A DNA stretch of 64,000 nucleotides from Burkholderia lata (GTDB lineage: Bacteria > Pseudomonadota > Gammaproteobacteria > Burkholderiales > Burkholderiaceae): NCBI RefSeq assembly GCF_902499335.1, contig NZ_CABVQK010000003.1:1-64000 (forward strand). The letters run 5' to 3'. Every line of letters starts with the position of its first letter. Positions within the stretch are counted from its first letter, which is position 1. This document shows, piece after piece, positions 54,087 to 62,824 of the stretch. The notes beneath the pieces are model-generated. The model searched no databases. It had not been told where the DNA came from and was given only the letters and a program-made list of their open reading frames with translations. A program made the translations under genes and the position numbers.

Positions 54087-54391
54087 GGATCGGGTGATCA
54101 AACGAAAATTTGCCAGGTGAGCGCGATCCGGATTACGGTCGGCACGATACCCGGCAACACGGATTGTCGGGACGCGTAGCGTTGCGGCAGATAGTGTAAT
54201 GCGAGGAGCGGTGCGCCCGTGCAGACGAAACTGCGATGAAAGTCGAGACGCGCGCGTCATACGGCTCGAGTATGCTGGATGAATGCCGGACGGATGACCG
54301 ACCAGGACGGCAAAACCGTACGCAATCACCGCGATTGCATCACAACCACGGCCGCACCGGGCCGATTTCAACTCCGGAACAGGGATTCGAC

Positions 54392-54829
54392 ATGGCAGAA
54401 CTGGACAACGCGCTGTACGAGCGGATCGGCGCGCTGAGCGACGCGGGTGATGCATTGATGGAAGACGGGGATTACGAAGGCGCGCTGGAGAAATTCTGGG
54501 CAGGATTCGACCTGCTTCCCGAGCCCAAGACCAACTGGGAGGCCGGCACCTGGCTGATGGCCGCGATCGGCGACGCGAATTTCCTGAAAGAGGACTACGC
54601 GGCCGGACGCGACAATCTCGCCCAGTCGATGCATTTCCCCAACGCGATCGGCAACCCGTTCCTGCACCTGAGGCTCGGTCAGTGCCAGTTCGAACTGGGC
54701 AATCTCGACCGCGCGGCCGACGAGCTGATGCGTGCGTACATGGGCGGCGGGCCGGAGCTGTTCGAGGACGAGGACGGCAAGTACCTGCGATTCCTGGCGA
54801 CGCGGGCGGAAGGCATCGAGACGCCCTGA
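54392..54829 (+). CDS. TPR-like small protein
   Basis: The 145-aa acidic protein has repeated helix pairs of tetratricopeptide style: GDALMEDGDYEGALEKFWAG, WLMAAIGDANFLKEDYAAGR, HLRLGQCQFELGNLDRAADE. It is soluble, with no signal peptide. Small orphan TPR proteins like this are common in Burkholderia and include immunity or adaptor proteins, but nothing here shows which. AGGGA precedes the ATG. The GNAT gene starts about 100 bases downstream. Confidence 0.8.
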   Translation: MAELDNALYERIGALSDAGDALMEDGDYEGALEKFWAGFDLLPEPKTNWEAGTWLMAAIGDANFLKEDYAAGRDNLAQSMHFPNAIGNPFLHLRLGQCQFELGNLDRAADELMRAYMGGGPELFEDEDGKYLRFLATRAEGIETP

Positions 54830-54926
54830 TGCATGCCGCCCGTGCCGCCCGTTGGCCGGCGTCGCGAGGCGGCTTCGACGGCCGCGCCGCGATGCCGGGT
54901 GCTTTCTGCGTGAGTGCTGCTTGCCC

Positions 54927-55376
54927 ATGAACCTGACCTTTCCCGTCGCCACGCGATCCGACGTGGAAGCGCTGGTCGCGATCCGCATCGTCGCGATGCG
55001 CGACAGCCTCGAACGCATCGGCCGCTTCGATCCCCAGCGTGCGCGCGAACGCTTTCTCGCGTCGTTCGACCCGGCGCTATGCCGCTTCATCGAAGCCGAT
55101 GGCGTGAGCGCGGGCTTTTTCGTGGTCCGGCCGCAGGAAGACCATTGGCTGCTCGACCATCTGTACATCGTGCCCGGGCATCAGGGGAAGGGCATCGGCG
55201 CGACCGTGCTGCGCAGGATCCTTGTCGAGGCGGATGAGAAGCGCGTAGCCGTACGCGTCGGTGCACTGCGCGGCAGCGATTCGAACCGCTTCTATGCGCG
55301 GCACGGCTTCGTGCGTGCCGACGAAGCGGAGTGGGACATCTACTACGTGCGCGAACCGGGTTCGACGACGGTGTAG
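54927..55376 (+). CDS. GNAT-family N-acetyltransferase
   Basis: The 149-aa protein has the GNAT order: TRSDVEALVAIRIVAM, RFIEADGVSAGFFVVRPQED, WLLDHLYIVPGHQGKGIGAT (acetyl-CoA loop Q-G-K-G-I-G-A), VLRRILVEAD and FYARHGFVRADEAEWDIYY. The H-L-Y-I-x-P strand and the final acidic/aromatic tail are like small GNATs that modify amines or protein N-termini; substrate unknown. The ATG at 54927 is used because earlier in-frame codons look non-coding. Confidence 0.88.
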   Translation: MNLTFPVATRSDVEALVAIRIVAMRDSLERIGRFDPQRARERFLASFDPALCRFIEADGVSAGFFVVRPQEDHWLLDHLYIVPGHQGKGIGATVLRRILVEADEKRVAVRVGALRGSDSNRFYARHGFVRADEAEWDIYYVREPGSTTV

Positions 55377-55513
55377 ATCGCTTGCGGCCACGCGCCGCGG
55401 CGACGCATACGCGGTGTGAGCCGGACGAGCGCATTAGCGTTTTCCCGGATATGGAATGCGCGGCGTATGCCGATGATGCAGAGAGAATATAAATACATGA
55501 TCCGAGGCCAATC

Positions 55514-56932
55514 ATGACGACATCTGCAACAAACGGACCGAATGCGGTATCGCCTGAAACGACCGGAGCACCAGCGACATCCGACGATGCGGGTGGCGTG
55601 CCGTCGATCCTGCTGGTGGACGACGAGCCGAGCGTGCTGTCGGCGCTCAGGCGCGCGTTCCGGCCCGCCGGCTACGAGATCCTGACCGCGGAAAGCGGCG
55701 AGGCCGCCCTCGAGATACTGGCGTCGACCGAAGTCGACCTGATCGTGTCCGACATGCGGATGCCGGGCTTGAGCGGCGCGGAGTTCCTGGCCCGTGCACG
55801 GGCGCTCTATCCGGACACGATGCGCATCCTGCTGACCGGCTATGCGGAGATCGCGTCGGTCGTGCAGGCCGTCAACGACGGCGGCGTGTATCGCTACCTG
55901 AACAAGCCGTGGGACGATCACGACCTGCTGCTGACCATCGAACACGCACTGGAGCAGCGACACCTGCGGCGCGAAGCGGCCCGGCTGGCCGCGCTGACGG
56001 AAGCGCAGAACGAAGCGCTGCGCCGCTTCAACACGGAACTCGAAACGCAGGTTCGCGCGCGCACGGAAGAGCTCGGCCAGACCGTGATGTTCCTCGAAGC
56101 CGCGCAACGCGACCTGAAAAGCAGTTTCACCGCGATGGTCCAGGTCTGCGCGAGCATGATCGAGATGCGCTGCGGGTCCGCCAGCGGGCATGCGATGCGG
56201 GTCGGCGAGATTGCGCGGCGGCTCGCGCTGGCCGCCGAGATGAGCGAGCTGCATGCGCAGGACGTCTATTTCGCGGGGCTGCTGCACGGCATCGGCAAGT
56301 TGTCGCTGCCGGACGAATTGCTGCGCAAGCCGCTCGTGAAGATGACGGCCGAAGAGCACAGCCTCTACCTGCAGCATCCGCTGCGTGCGCAGATGGTGCT
56401 GACGCCGGTCGCGCAACTGCACAAGGTCGCGTCGATCGTGCTGCACCAGTACGAACGCTTCAACGGACGCGGGACGCCGGACGGGCTGGCGGGCGACTCG
56501 ATCCCGCTCGGCTCGCGGATCGTGGCGATCGCGCGCGATTTCGAAGGGCTGCGCAACGGTGACATCGGTGCGCCGCATTCGGTCGAGCAGGCGATCGACG
56601 CGTTGCGCTCGCAGGCCGGCGTGCGTTACGACCCGCGGATCGTCGAAAGTCTGGTCGAGCTGATGCGGGATCCGGCAAGCCTCGGCATCGCGGCGTCCGT
56701 CGCGGAGATCAAGTCCGCGCAGTTGCGCGAAGGGATGCAGCTCGCCGACGATCTGCGCACGCATCGCGGCGTGCTGCTGATGACCAAGGGCAGCGTGATG
56801 TCGGCGCACCAGATCGAGCTCGTGCGCCGCTTCGAGACGCGCGAGGGGACGTCGTTCGACATCCTCGTCCTGGCTGGCCAGGCGGCGAAGCCGGCGTCGA
56901 ACGCGTCGAACGCGGGCGCGGCGTCTGCCTGA
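55514..56932 (+). CDS. Response regulator with degenerate HD-GYP domain
   Basis: The 472-aa protein has an N-terminal receiver domain (ILLVDDEPSVLSALRRAF; VDLIVSDMRMPGLSG with the phosphorylated Asp; LLTGYAE; LNKPWDD), a coiled-coil helix (residues about 150-195), then an HD-GYP-like domain. The metal motifs are altered: HD is H258-G259 (LLHGIGKLS) and GYP reads N-G-R-G-T-P-D-G-L. Several further ligands (HPLRAQ, LHQYE) are partly kept. HD-GYP proteins break down cyclic di-GMP; with this HD-to-HG change it may have weak or no activity, or act as a binding protein. A C-terminal tail adds about 60 residues. The MHYT histidine kinase 81 bases downstream is the likely partner. Confidence 0.92.
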   Translation: MTTSATNGPNAVSPETTGAPATSDDAGGVPSILLVDDEPSVLSALRRAFRPAGYEILTAESGEAALEILASTEVDLIVSDMRMPGLSGAEFLARARALYPDTMRILLTGYAEIASVVQAVNDGGVYRYLNKPWDDHDLLLTIEHALEQRHLRREAARLAALTEAQNEALRRFNTELETQVRARTEELGQTVMFLEAAQRDLKSSFTAMVQVCASMIEMRCGSASGHAMRVGEIARRLALAAEMSELHAQDVYFAGLLHGIGKLSLPDELLRKPLVKMTAEEHSLYLQHPLRAQMVLTPVAQLHKVASIVLHQYERFNGRGTPDGLAGDSIPLGSRIVAIARDFEGLRNGDIGAPHSVEQAIDALRSQAGVRYDPRIVESLVELMRDPASLGIAASVAEIKSAQLREGMQLADDLRTHRGVLLMTKGSVMSAHQIELVRRFETREGTSFDILVLAGQAAKPASNASNAGAASA

Positions 56933-57012
56933 GCCCGGACGCGCGGCCTGATGGCCGCGGTGCGCGACCGCGCGCCGCGGTAACGCACTCACCTCGATTC
57001 GGGCGCTCGATC

Positions 57013-58851
57013 ATGTACGGCACCTACAATCTCCCGCTCGTGCTGCTGTCGCTCGCGATCGCGACGCTGGCCTCCTATACGACGCTCGACCTGGCCGCCT
57101 TCATTTCGCTGCTCGACAACCCGAAGCTCAAGCGTGCGTGGCTGGGCGGCGGCGCGGCGGCGATGGGTACCGGCATCTGGTCGATGCATTTCGTCGGCAT
57201 GCTCGCGTTCTCGCTGCCGATTCCGCTCGGCTACGCATTGCCGGATACGGGCGCGTCGCTGGCGATTGCCGTGCTCGTGTCGTACTTCGCACTGACTGTC
57301 GTCACGCGCGCGCGGCTGGGCTGGCGGCGGCTACTTGCGGGCGGCGCGCTGATGGGCGGCGGGATCGCCGGCATGCATTACGCGGGGATGGCCGCGATGC
57401 GCATGGAGCCGGGCATTCGCTACGATGCCGCGCTGTTCGCCGCGTCGATCGGCATCGCGGTGATCGCGTCGACGGCCGCATTGTGGATCGCGCAAGCGCT
57501 GCGTGTGCGGCAGGCGCGCCATGCGACCGCCCAGCGGGTCGGTGCGGCTTTCGTGATGGGCATTGCGATTACCGGCATGCATTACACGGCGATGGCGGCC
57601 GCGCATTTCGCGCCGGACGCGCGGTGCGGCGCAGCGAACGGGGTCGACACGCCGTGGCTCGCGACGACCGTCGCGCTGTTTACGACGGGGACACTGGTCG
57701 TCACGCTGTTGCTGAGCCGATTCGATGCGCGCACAACCTTCCTGCGCGGAATGACCGATACGCTCGAGCGGCTCGTGCGGCTGCGAACCGCGGAACTGGA
57801 GCGCGCGCTGCACCGCTACGAACAGACGACAGCGGTACTGCAGCGTACGCGCGAGATCATGGCGACCGAGATCGACGAACGCAAGGCCGCGCAGGCGCGG
57901 CTCGAACAGGAGAAGGAGGAGCAGCGGCGCCTGTTGCAGGCGCTCGAAGAAACCCACGAGCAGTTGCTGCAGTCGGAAAAGCTCGCATCGATCGGCCAGC
58001 TCGCGGCCGGCGTCGCACACGAGATCAACAATCCGATCGGTTTCGTCAGCGCGAACCTCAATACGTTGAAGACGTGGGTGCGCAGCCTGCTCGACGTGAT
58101 CGCCGCGCATGAAGCCGCGCTGCCGCAGCTCGACCCGGCCGCGCGTGATGCGCTGACGGCGACGGGCCGCACGGCGGATCTCGACTACGTGCGCGACGAG
58201 ATCGTGACGCTCATCGACGAATCGATCGACGGCGCGCTGCGCGTGCGGCGCATCGTGCAGGATCTGCGCGATTTCTCGCGTCCGGCCAGCGACGAGTGGA
58301 GCGTGGTCGATCTCCGCGCGGGCCTGGAAAGCACGCTCAACGTCGTCCACAACGAACTGAAGTACAAGGCCGAAATCGTGCGCGATTACGGCGACGTGCC
58401 GCAGGTCGAATGCCTGCCGTCGCAGTTGAACCAGGTTTTCATGAACCTGCTGGTGAACGCGGCGCACGCGATTCCCGAGCGCGGCGTGATCACGATCCGC
58501 ACGTCGAGCGACGGCGAACAGGTGTCGATCGCGATCAGCGACACCGGAACGGGCATGACGCCCGACGTCGTCCGGCGGATCTTCGATCCGTTCTTCACGA
58601 CGAAGCCGGTCGGGCAGGGCACGGGGCTCGGCTTGTCGGTATCGCACGGCATCGTCGAGCGCCATCGCGGCACGATCGACGTGACGAGCGAGCCCGGGCG
58701 CGGCACGACGTTCTGCGTTCGAATTCCGATCCGGCGGGCCGGCGGCAATACGAGTGCGAGTTCGATTGCAACCGTAACCGCGACCGCGACCGCGACCGCG
58801 ACCGCGGCGGAGGCTAGCGGCGATCCAGCAGCGTATCGCTCAGTACACTGA
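57013..58851 (+). CDS. MHYT-domain sensor histidine kinase
   Basis: The 612-aa protein has seven membrane helices with three MHYT repeats (SMHFVGMLAF, GMHYAGMAAM, GMHYTAMAAA), thought to bind a metal and sense O2, CO or NO. A coiled coil follows from about residue 250 to 320. Next come a HisKA-type H-box with His336 (GVAHEINNPIGF), the N-box MNLLVNAAHAI, the G1 box SDTGTGMTPDV, the F-box FDPFFTTKP and the G2 box GTGLGLSVSHGIVERH. It is a membrane kinase. Immediately upstream is the response regulator with a degenerate HD-GYP domain. The C-terminal tail encodes a Thr-Ala repeat (see 58771-58806), and the 3' end overlaps the convergent VWA gene by 38 bases. Confidence 0.93.
   Translation: MYGTYNLPLVLLSLAIATLASYTTLDLAAFISLLDNPKLKRAWLGGGAAAMGTGIWSMHFVGMLAFSLPIPLGYALPDTGASLAIAVLVSYFALTVVTRARLGWRRLLAGGALMGGGIAGMHYAGMAAMRMEPGIRYDAALFAASIGIAVIASTAALWIAQALRVRQARHATAQRVGAAFVMGIAITGMHYTAMAAAHFAPDARCGAANGVDTPWLATTVALFTTGTLVVTLLLSRFDARTTFLRGMTDTLERLVRLRTAELERALHRYEQTTAVLQRTREIMATEIDERKAAQARLEQEKEEQRRLLQALEETHEQLLQSEKLASIGQLAAGVAHEINNPIGFVSANLNTLKTWVRSLLDVIAAHEAALPQLDPAARDALTATGRTADLDYVRDEIVTLIDESIDGALRVRRIVQDLRDFSRPASDEWSVVDLRAGLESTLNVVHNELKYKAEIVRDYGDVPQVECLPSQLNQVFMNLLVNAAHAIPERGVITIRTSSDGEQVSIAISDTGTGMTPDVVRRIFDPFFTTKPVGQGTGLGLSVSHGIVERHRGTIDVTSEPGRGTTFCVRIPIRRAGGNTSASSIATVTATATATATAAEASGDPAAYRSVH
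58771..58806 (+). repeat. Tandem hexanucleotide repeat in the kinase tail
   Basis: Six copies of the six-base unit ACCGCG occur here, the first changed to ACCGTA, encoding a Thr-Val/Thr-Ala repeat at the end of the kinase. Because the unit is six bases, copy-number change would lengthen the tail without breaking the frame. Confidence 0.85.
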
Positions 58852-60517
58852 ACGCCGCGCCCGGCAGCTCGTGCAGATGCTCGACCACGCTGCTGACCGG
58901 ATAGAACGCTTCGACCGAATCGTCGAGTATCCCGACGCCGATCAGTTCGACGCGCCGCTCGCGCAGTGCATCGACGCGTGTGCGCAGGTCGGTGCGCAGG
59001 ATTGCGGGGTGGCCGTCGCCGGTGGCCGGATAGCCGTCCGACAGCACCATCAGGATCCGTCGCCGCGCCCGCTTTGCCAGCAGCCGCTCGGCGGCCCAGC
59101 TCAGCGCCTCGCCGTCGGGATTCTCGTGGCCGCATTCGATGCAGGCGAGGCCGCTCGGGTTGTCGGAATCGAACCGCTTGTAGACGCGCAGGTCGAGCCG
59201 TTCGACGAACCGGTTATAGCCGAACGTGTCGCGGCCGGCGCCGATCCAGCGCTGGTAATGCGCGCGCATCGCGGCGTCTTCGACCGAGCTGTAGCCGAGC
59301 ACTTCACACGCAAAGCCGAGCTGCGTCAGCGCATCGCACAGCGCCGCCGCGCACAGCCTGGCGAGCTCGATCTTCCTGCCGGCCATCGATCCGCTGCAAT
59401 CGATCAGCAGGCTCACGGCGGCATCGCGTCCGGGCGCCGCACGCCGGACGCGGAACGGCGTGCGATAGCCGGGCGAAGTGACGAGGCGGGCGAGCGACAT
59501 CCGGTCGAGCTCGCCGCGTTCCTGTTCGCGTTTCCAGCGCGTCTGCTCGTCCACCTTCAACGCGCGTTCGAGTCGCAGCTTGAGCGGCTCGGTCTGCGCG
59601 CGGGCCGCGCTTCGCAGGCGGTGCCAGCGCGCCGGCTCGCCCTTGCCGGTGAAGTCCGTCACCGTGTCGAACGCGGTGGTCAGCGGGACCGACAGCAGCG
59701 GCCGGTTGTCGGCGGACAGGCGGATCGTGCCGGGTGCCGTATCGCCGTGCGTTGGCGCTTCCGTTGACGATTCCGTGTTGGCGATCGCACCGGCGCCCGA
59801 TTCCGCCGACACCGGCGCACGCGCGTCGTCCGGCGTGCCCGGTCCGTCCGATTCGAATTCCGCTGCGATGCTGTCGCTGTCGATCGTGCTGCCAGGATCG
59901 GCCGTGAACATCATGTTGTTCGCGCCGGCCGACGCCAGTGCGCGCACGCGTTCGACGATCCGGTGCGCGGCGCGGATGCTGTCGGCGGTCGATGTCGTTG
60001 CACGCGCTTCGTCGACGAGATCGTCCGACGCGGCCAGCGTGGCGTCGAGCGACGGCATGCGCTCGACGGAGGACGGCAGTTCTTCCCACAGCGCACGCTC
60101 GATGCGCCACACCAATCTGTCGCGCCACGCCATCCGTGGCCACCGGCGGAGCGTGTCGGCGGCCGTCGCCGCGCGCATCCGCCGCAGGAACGTCATCGCG
60201 CCGGGATAGATCGCAGCGAGGCAGCCGGCCGCACGCCGGTCGTCGATCGCCTGCGCAATGGCCCGCACCGCGGGCGACGCCAGCGCGGCAATGTCATGGA
60301 TCGCGACGAAGCGCGCGCGCGCCGCATGGAGGTCGACGAGGCCGGTGATCGCGTCGTCGTCGACGTCGCCGGCGAGCAGCGTGTCGGGCAGCACCAGCAG
60401 CTCGCGTTGCGCGACCGGCACGTGGCGCGCGAACCGCACCTCGATGCCGTGCCGTTGCGCGAGCGAGCGGGCCAGCCGGGTCAGGTGGAGCGACCGCGCG
60501 TCGTCGTCCCGATCCAT
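58814..60517 (-). CDS. VWA-domain protein (CobT-like/MoxR-associated)
   Basis: The 567-aa soluble protein has an N-terminal helical part, an acidic low-complexity stretch (about residues 215-260) and a C-terminal von Willebrand A domain with the MIDAS motif LLIDCSGSMAGRKIELARLC (Asp373). LGYSS, GCE/ECGHENPDGEALSW and LMVLSDGYP follow. The layout is like the CobT subunit of cobalt chelatases and of MoxR-linked VWA proteins. It starts five bases after the AAA ATPase gene stops, so the two form a functional pair that probably remodels or inserts metal into a target protein. No chelatase large subunit or cobalamin gene is nearby. Confidence 0.9.
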   Translation of the reverse strand: MDRDDDARSLHLTRLARSLAQRHGIEVRFARHVPVAQRELLVLPDTLLAGDVDDDAITGLVDLHAARARFVAIHDIAALASPAVRAIAQAIDDRRAAGCLAAIYPGAMTFLRRMRAATAADTLRRWPRMAWRDRLVWRIERALWEELPSSVERMPSLDATLAASDDLVDEARATTSTADSIRAAHRIVERVRALASAGANNMMFTADPGSTIDSDSIAAEFESDGPGTPDDARAPVSAESGAGAIANTESSTEAPTHGDTAPGTIRLSADNRPLLSVPLTTAFDTVTDFTGKGEPARWHRLRSAARAQTEPLKLRLERALKVDEQTRWKREQERGELDRMSLARLVTSPGYRTPFRVRRAAPGRDAAVSLLIDCSGSMAGRKIELARLCAAALCDALTQLGFACEVLGYSSVEDAAMRAHYQRWIGAGRDTFGYNRFVERLDLRVYKRFDSDNPSGLACIECGHENPDGEALSWAAERLLAKRARRRILMVLSDGYPATGDGHPAILRTDLRTRVDALRERRVELIGVGILDDSVEAFYPVSSVVEHLHELPGAAFSVLSDTLLDRR

Positions 60518-60521
60518 CGCG

Positions 60522-61724
60522 TCAGGCCTCGACGTCGATGTAGTGGCGGATGATGCTGCGGATCAGGTCGGCGTCTTCCGCGCTGACCTTCGCATAGATC
60601 GTCGGGCCGGCGGCCGATTCGGGGTCGCCGGTGCGCAGCATCAGCTCGGCCCAGTCGATCAGGCGCCGCGTCGAGAACGCGCTGGCCAGATCCTCGCGGA
60701 CGAACGCGGCGCGGCAGTCGGCCGCGATCGCCGTGAGCGTGTCGGCCATTGCCCCGGTCATGGCCGTACCGAACGTGCGTTGCAGCACGCGCGCCTCGTC
60801 GGAAGGCGGCAGATAGTCGAGGCGGTACACGCGCCAGCGGTCGAGAAACGCCTCGTTCATCACGTTGGCGCCCTGATACAGATGGCGAAACTGCCCCATC
60901 GCGCCCACCGCGTTGGCAGTCGCGAACAGCCGGAACGACGGATGCGGGACGACGATCTCGTTGCCTTTTTCCTTCAGCAGCAGGCGTCCGGCCGGTTCGA
61001 GCACGGCGGTCAGCACCGCGAGGATCGCCGGTTCCGCGAAGTCGATCTCGTCGACGATGAGCCACAGCCCTTCGCGCATCGCGGTCGGCAGCACGCCGTC
61101 GACCCAGATCGTCTCGCCGCCCTTGACGGTCCAGAACCCGACGAAGTCGCCGACCGTCGTCTGCCCGTTCATGTTCGAGCGCAGCACGCCGTGGCCGGCC
61201 AGCGCGGCGGCCTGCTCGATGAGGCTCGTTTTGCCCGTGCCGGTGTGGCCGATCAACAGGATGCGCCGGTTCTCGACGATGTCTTCCAGCACGTTCGTCG
61301 CGCGCGCGGTGAACAGGTAGGCCGGGTTCAGCGGCGGCACGAGCGGCCCGCCCGGGCCGCGCAGCATCGGCACGCCGCCCACGTGCTCGACGTGCGCTGC
61401 GTCGCCGGCTGCCGCCGGTCGCGACGCGTGCGCGCTTCGCAGCGCCTGCATGAAGCGGTCGCGATGGGCGGGCGCCGCGCGGTCGTCTGTTTCACGGCGG
61501 ACGAAGCCTTCCTGGATCCACTTGTGCAGCTTCGCATCGAGGTTGTCCGCATCCACGACCGTATCGACCGATGTGCTGCCGTCGGGCCGGTGATGCTGGA
61601 TGCGGTACATGTGCGCGCGTTCGGAGCGGCTGACGATCCATTGCCCGGCGGACGGGTCCGCCAGTTGCCGATAGACGCCGAGTACCGACGGGGCGGAGGG
61701 GTTGGAGTCAGCGGGTGCGTTCAT
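60522..61724 (-). CDS. MoxR-family AAA ATPase (CobS-like)
   Basis: The 400-aa protein has Walker A LLIGHTGTGKTSLIEQAAAL near residue 160, Walker B LWLIVDEIDFAEPAIL near 220, sensor 1 FRLFATANAVG and a sensor-2-type arginine region (FSTRRLIDWAELML). The N-terminal 100 residues are less conserved and may bind the partner. It belongs with MoxR/CobS ATPases, which with a VWA protein mature cofactor-containing enzymes. The ATG at 61724 is the best start; an in-frame ATG 84 bases upstream adds a basic, unlikely sequence. The VWA gene follows directly. Confidence 0.92.
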   Translation of the reverse strand: MNAPADSNPSAPSVLGVYRQLADPSAGQWIVSRSERAHMYRIQHHRPDGSTSVDTVVDADNLDAKLHKWIQEGFVRRETDDRAAPAHRDRFMQALRSAHASRPAAAGDAAHVEHVGGVPMLRGPGGPLVPPLNPAYLFTARATNVLEDIVENRRILLIGHTGTGKTSLIEQAAALAGHGVLRSNMNGQTTVGDFVGFWTVKGGETIWVDGVLPTAMREGLWLIVDEIDFAEPAILAVLTAVLEPAGRLLLKEKGNEIVVPHPSFRLFATANAVGAMGQFRHLYQGANVMNEAFLDRWRVYRLDYLPPSDEARVLQRTFGTAMTGAMADTLTAIAADCRAAFVREDLASAFSTRRLIDWAELMLRTGDPESAAGPTIYAKVSAEDADLIRSIIRHYIDVEA

Positions 61725-62223
61725 GGTGGCGAGCGAGAGTGGGCGGCTGGCGCCGCGTGCCTTCGATGCATCGCGTCGATTGTATATTTTTGCCGTGAGC
61801 GACGACATTCGCGCGGGAATCGATTCGCTGAGATTCGGGGTGAAGCAGGCGGCGCGTCGGCCCGCCGGATCAGGTGAGCGCTATCGGTAATGCGCTGCAG
61901 CATGGTTTTTCGGCACCGTCGTCACGGCACTAGACCGCTTTTGCCGTACCGATCGCGCCGGCGAAGTTGCGGCTCGTTGGCGTGAGTCGACCACGCCCAT
62001 GCATGCGAAGGTCGATTGACACCCCGCCTCGCGCTGATCTCCCGGGTTTTTCAGGAAGAGCACCCGTCACGTCGAATCGCGGGCTGTCACAGCTTGATCA
62101 ATCGGGTGGAATTTCAGTACCGTAGCAGGCTTGATCGCCTGGCTTCCATCGCGTGTCCTGGGGCAGCCCGGCTTGACATCCCATTGCGCGCCGGTCGATG
62201 ACGCTGGCGAAGGAGTGTTGAAC
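61725..62223. other. Intergenic region, no gene recognised
   Basis: Short frames on both strands lack start signals and codon bias. The divergent promoters of the AAA ATPase gene and the GNAT gene at 62224 should lie here; I cannot place their boxes. Confidence 0.5.
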
Positions 62224-62748
62224 GTGACGGTGACAGGAATGGACGAAGTGGTGATCCGTCGTGCCAGTGCGCTCGATGCCCCGGCCGTGCTGGGTATCTT
62301 CGATGACGTAATTGCGTGGTTCGTCGCCATCGGCAACGAGGGGCAATGGGGCCGCGAGCCCTGGTCGACGCAACCCAAGCGGATTGCACTCGTGACCGAA
62401 GCCTGTGCGCTGCCCGACGCGTGGGTGGCGGAGGATCAGGAAGGCCGCGTCCTGGGCGCATTGATCCTCGGCGAGTCCATGCCCTACGTGCCGTCCGCGA
62501 CCGAGCCGGAAATCTATGTGCGCGTGCTGGTTGCGTCGCGCGATGCGCGGGCGCGGGGTGTCGGCCGTCTCCTGATGGCCTTCGCGGATGAGCGCGCCCG
62601 GGCGGCCGGGGTGGAGCGCTTGCGGGTGGACTGCTATGGCGGCGGGACCGGCGCGCTGGTGCGTTTCTACGAGTCCTGCGGATACGAACGGATTTCACCC
62701 TTCGCCGTGGAAGGGTGGCCGGGGCAGTTGTTGGGGCGTCGTTTGTGA
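62224..62748 (+). CDS. GNAT-family N-acetyltransferase
   Basis: The protein of about 174 aa follows the GNAT pattern: VVIRRASALDAPAVLGIFDD, PDAWVAEDQEGRVLGALILG, EPEIYVRVLVASRDARARGV, then GRLLMAFADERARAAGVERL and RVDCYGGGTGALVRFYESCGY. It has the acetyl-CoA loop R-A-R-G-V-G-R and a final FYESCGYER helix. I choose the GTG at 62224 with GGAG eight bases before it; an ATG at 62239 is possible. It converges with the ATP-grasp gene at 62825. Substrate unknown. Confidence 0.85.
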   Translation: MTVTGMDEVVIRRASALDAPAVLGIFDDVIAWFVAIGNEGQWGREPWSTQPKRIALVTEACALPDAWVAEDQEGRVLGALILGESMPYVPSATEPEIYVRVLVASRDARARGVGRLLMAFADERARAAGVERLRVDCYGGGTGALVRFYESCGYERISPFAVEGWPGQLLGRRL

Positions 62749-62824
62749 CTGTGCATGGCCGAAGCCACGCGGCACGACAGCTATCGGCCGAGCCCGGGAA
62801 GGCATGCAGGCGGTCGATGCATGG

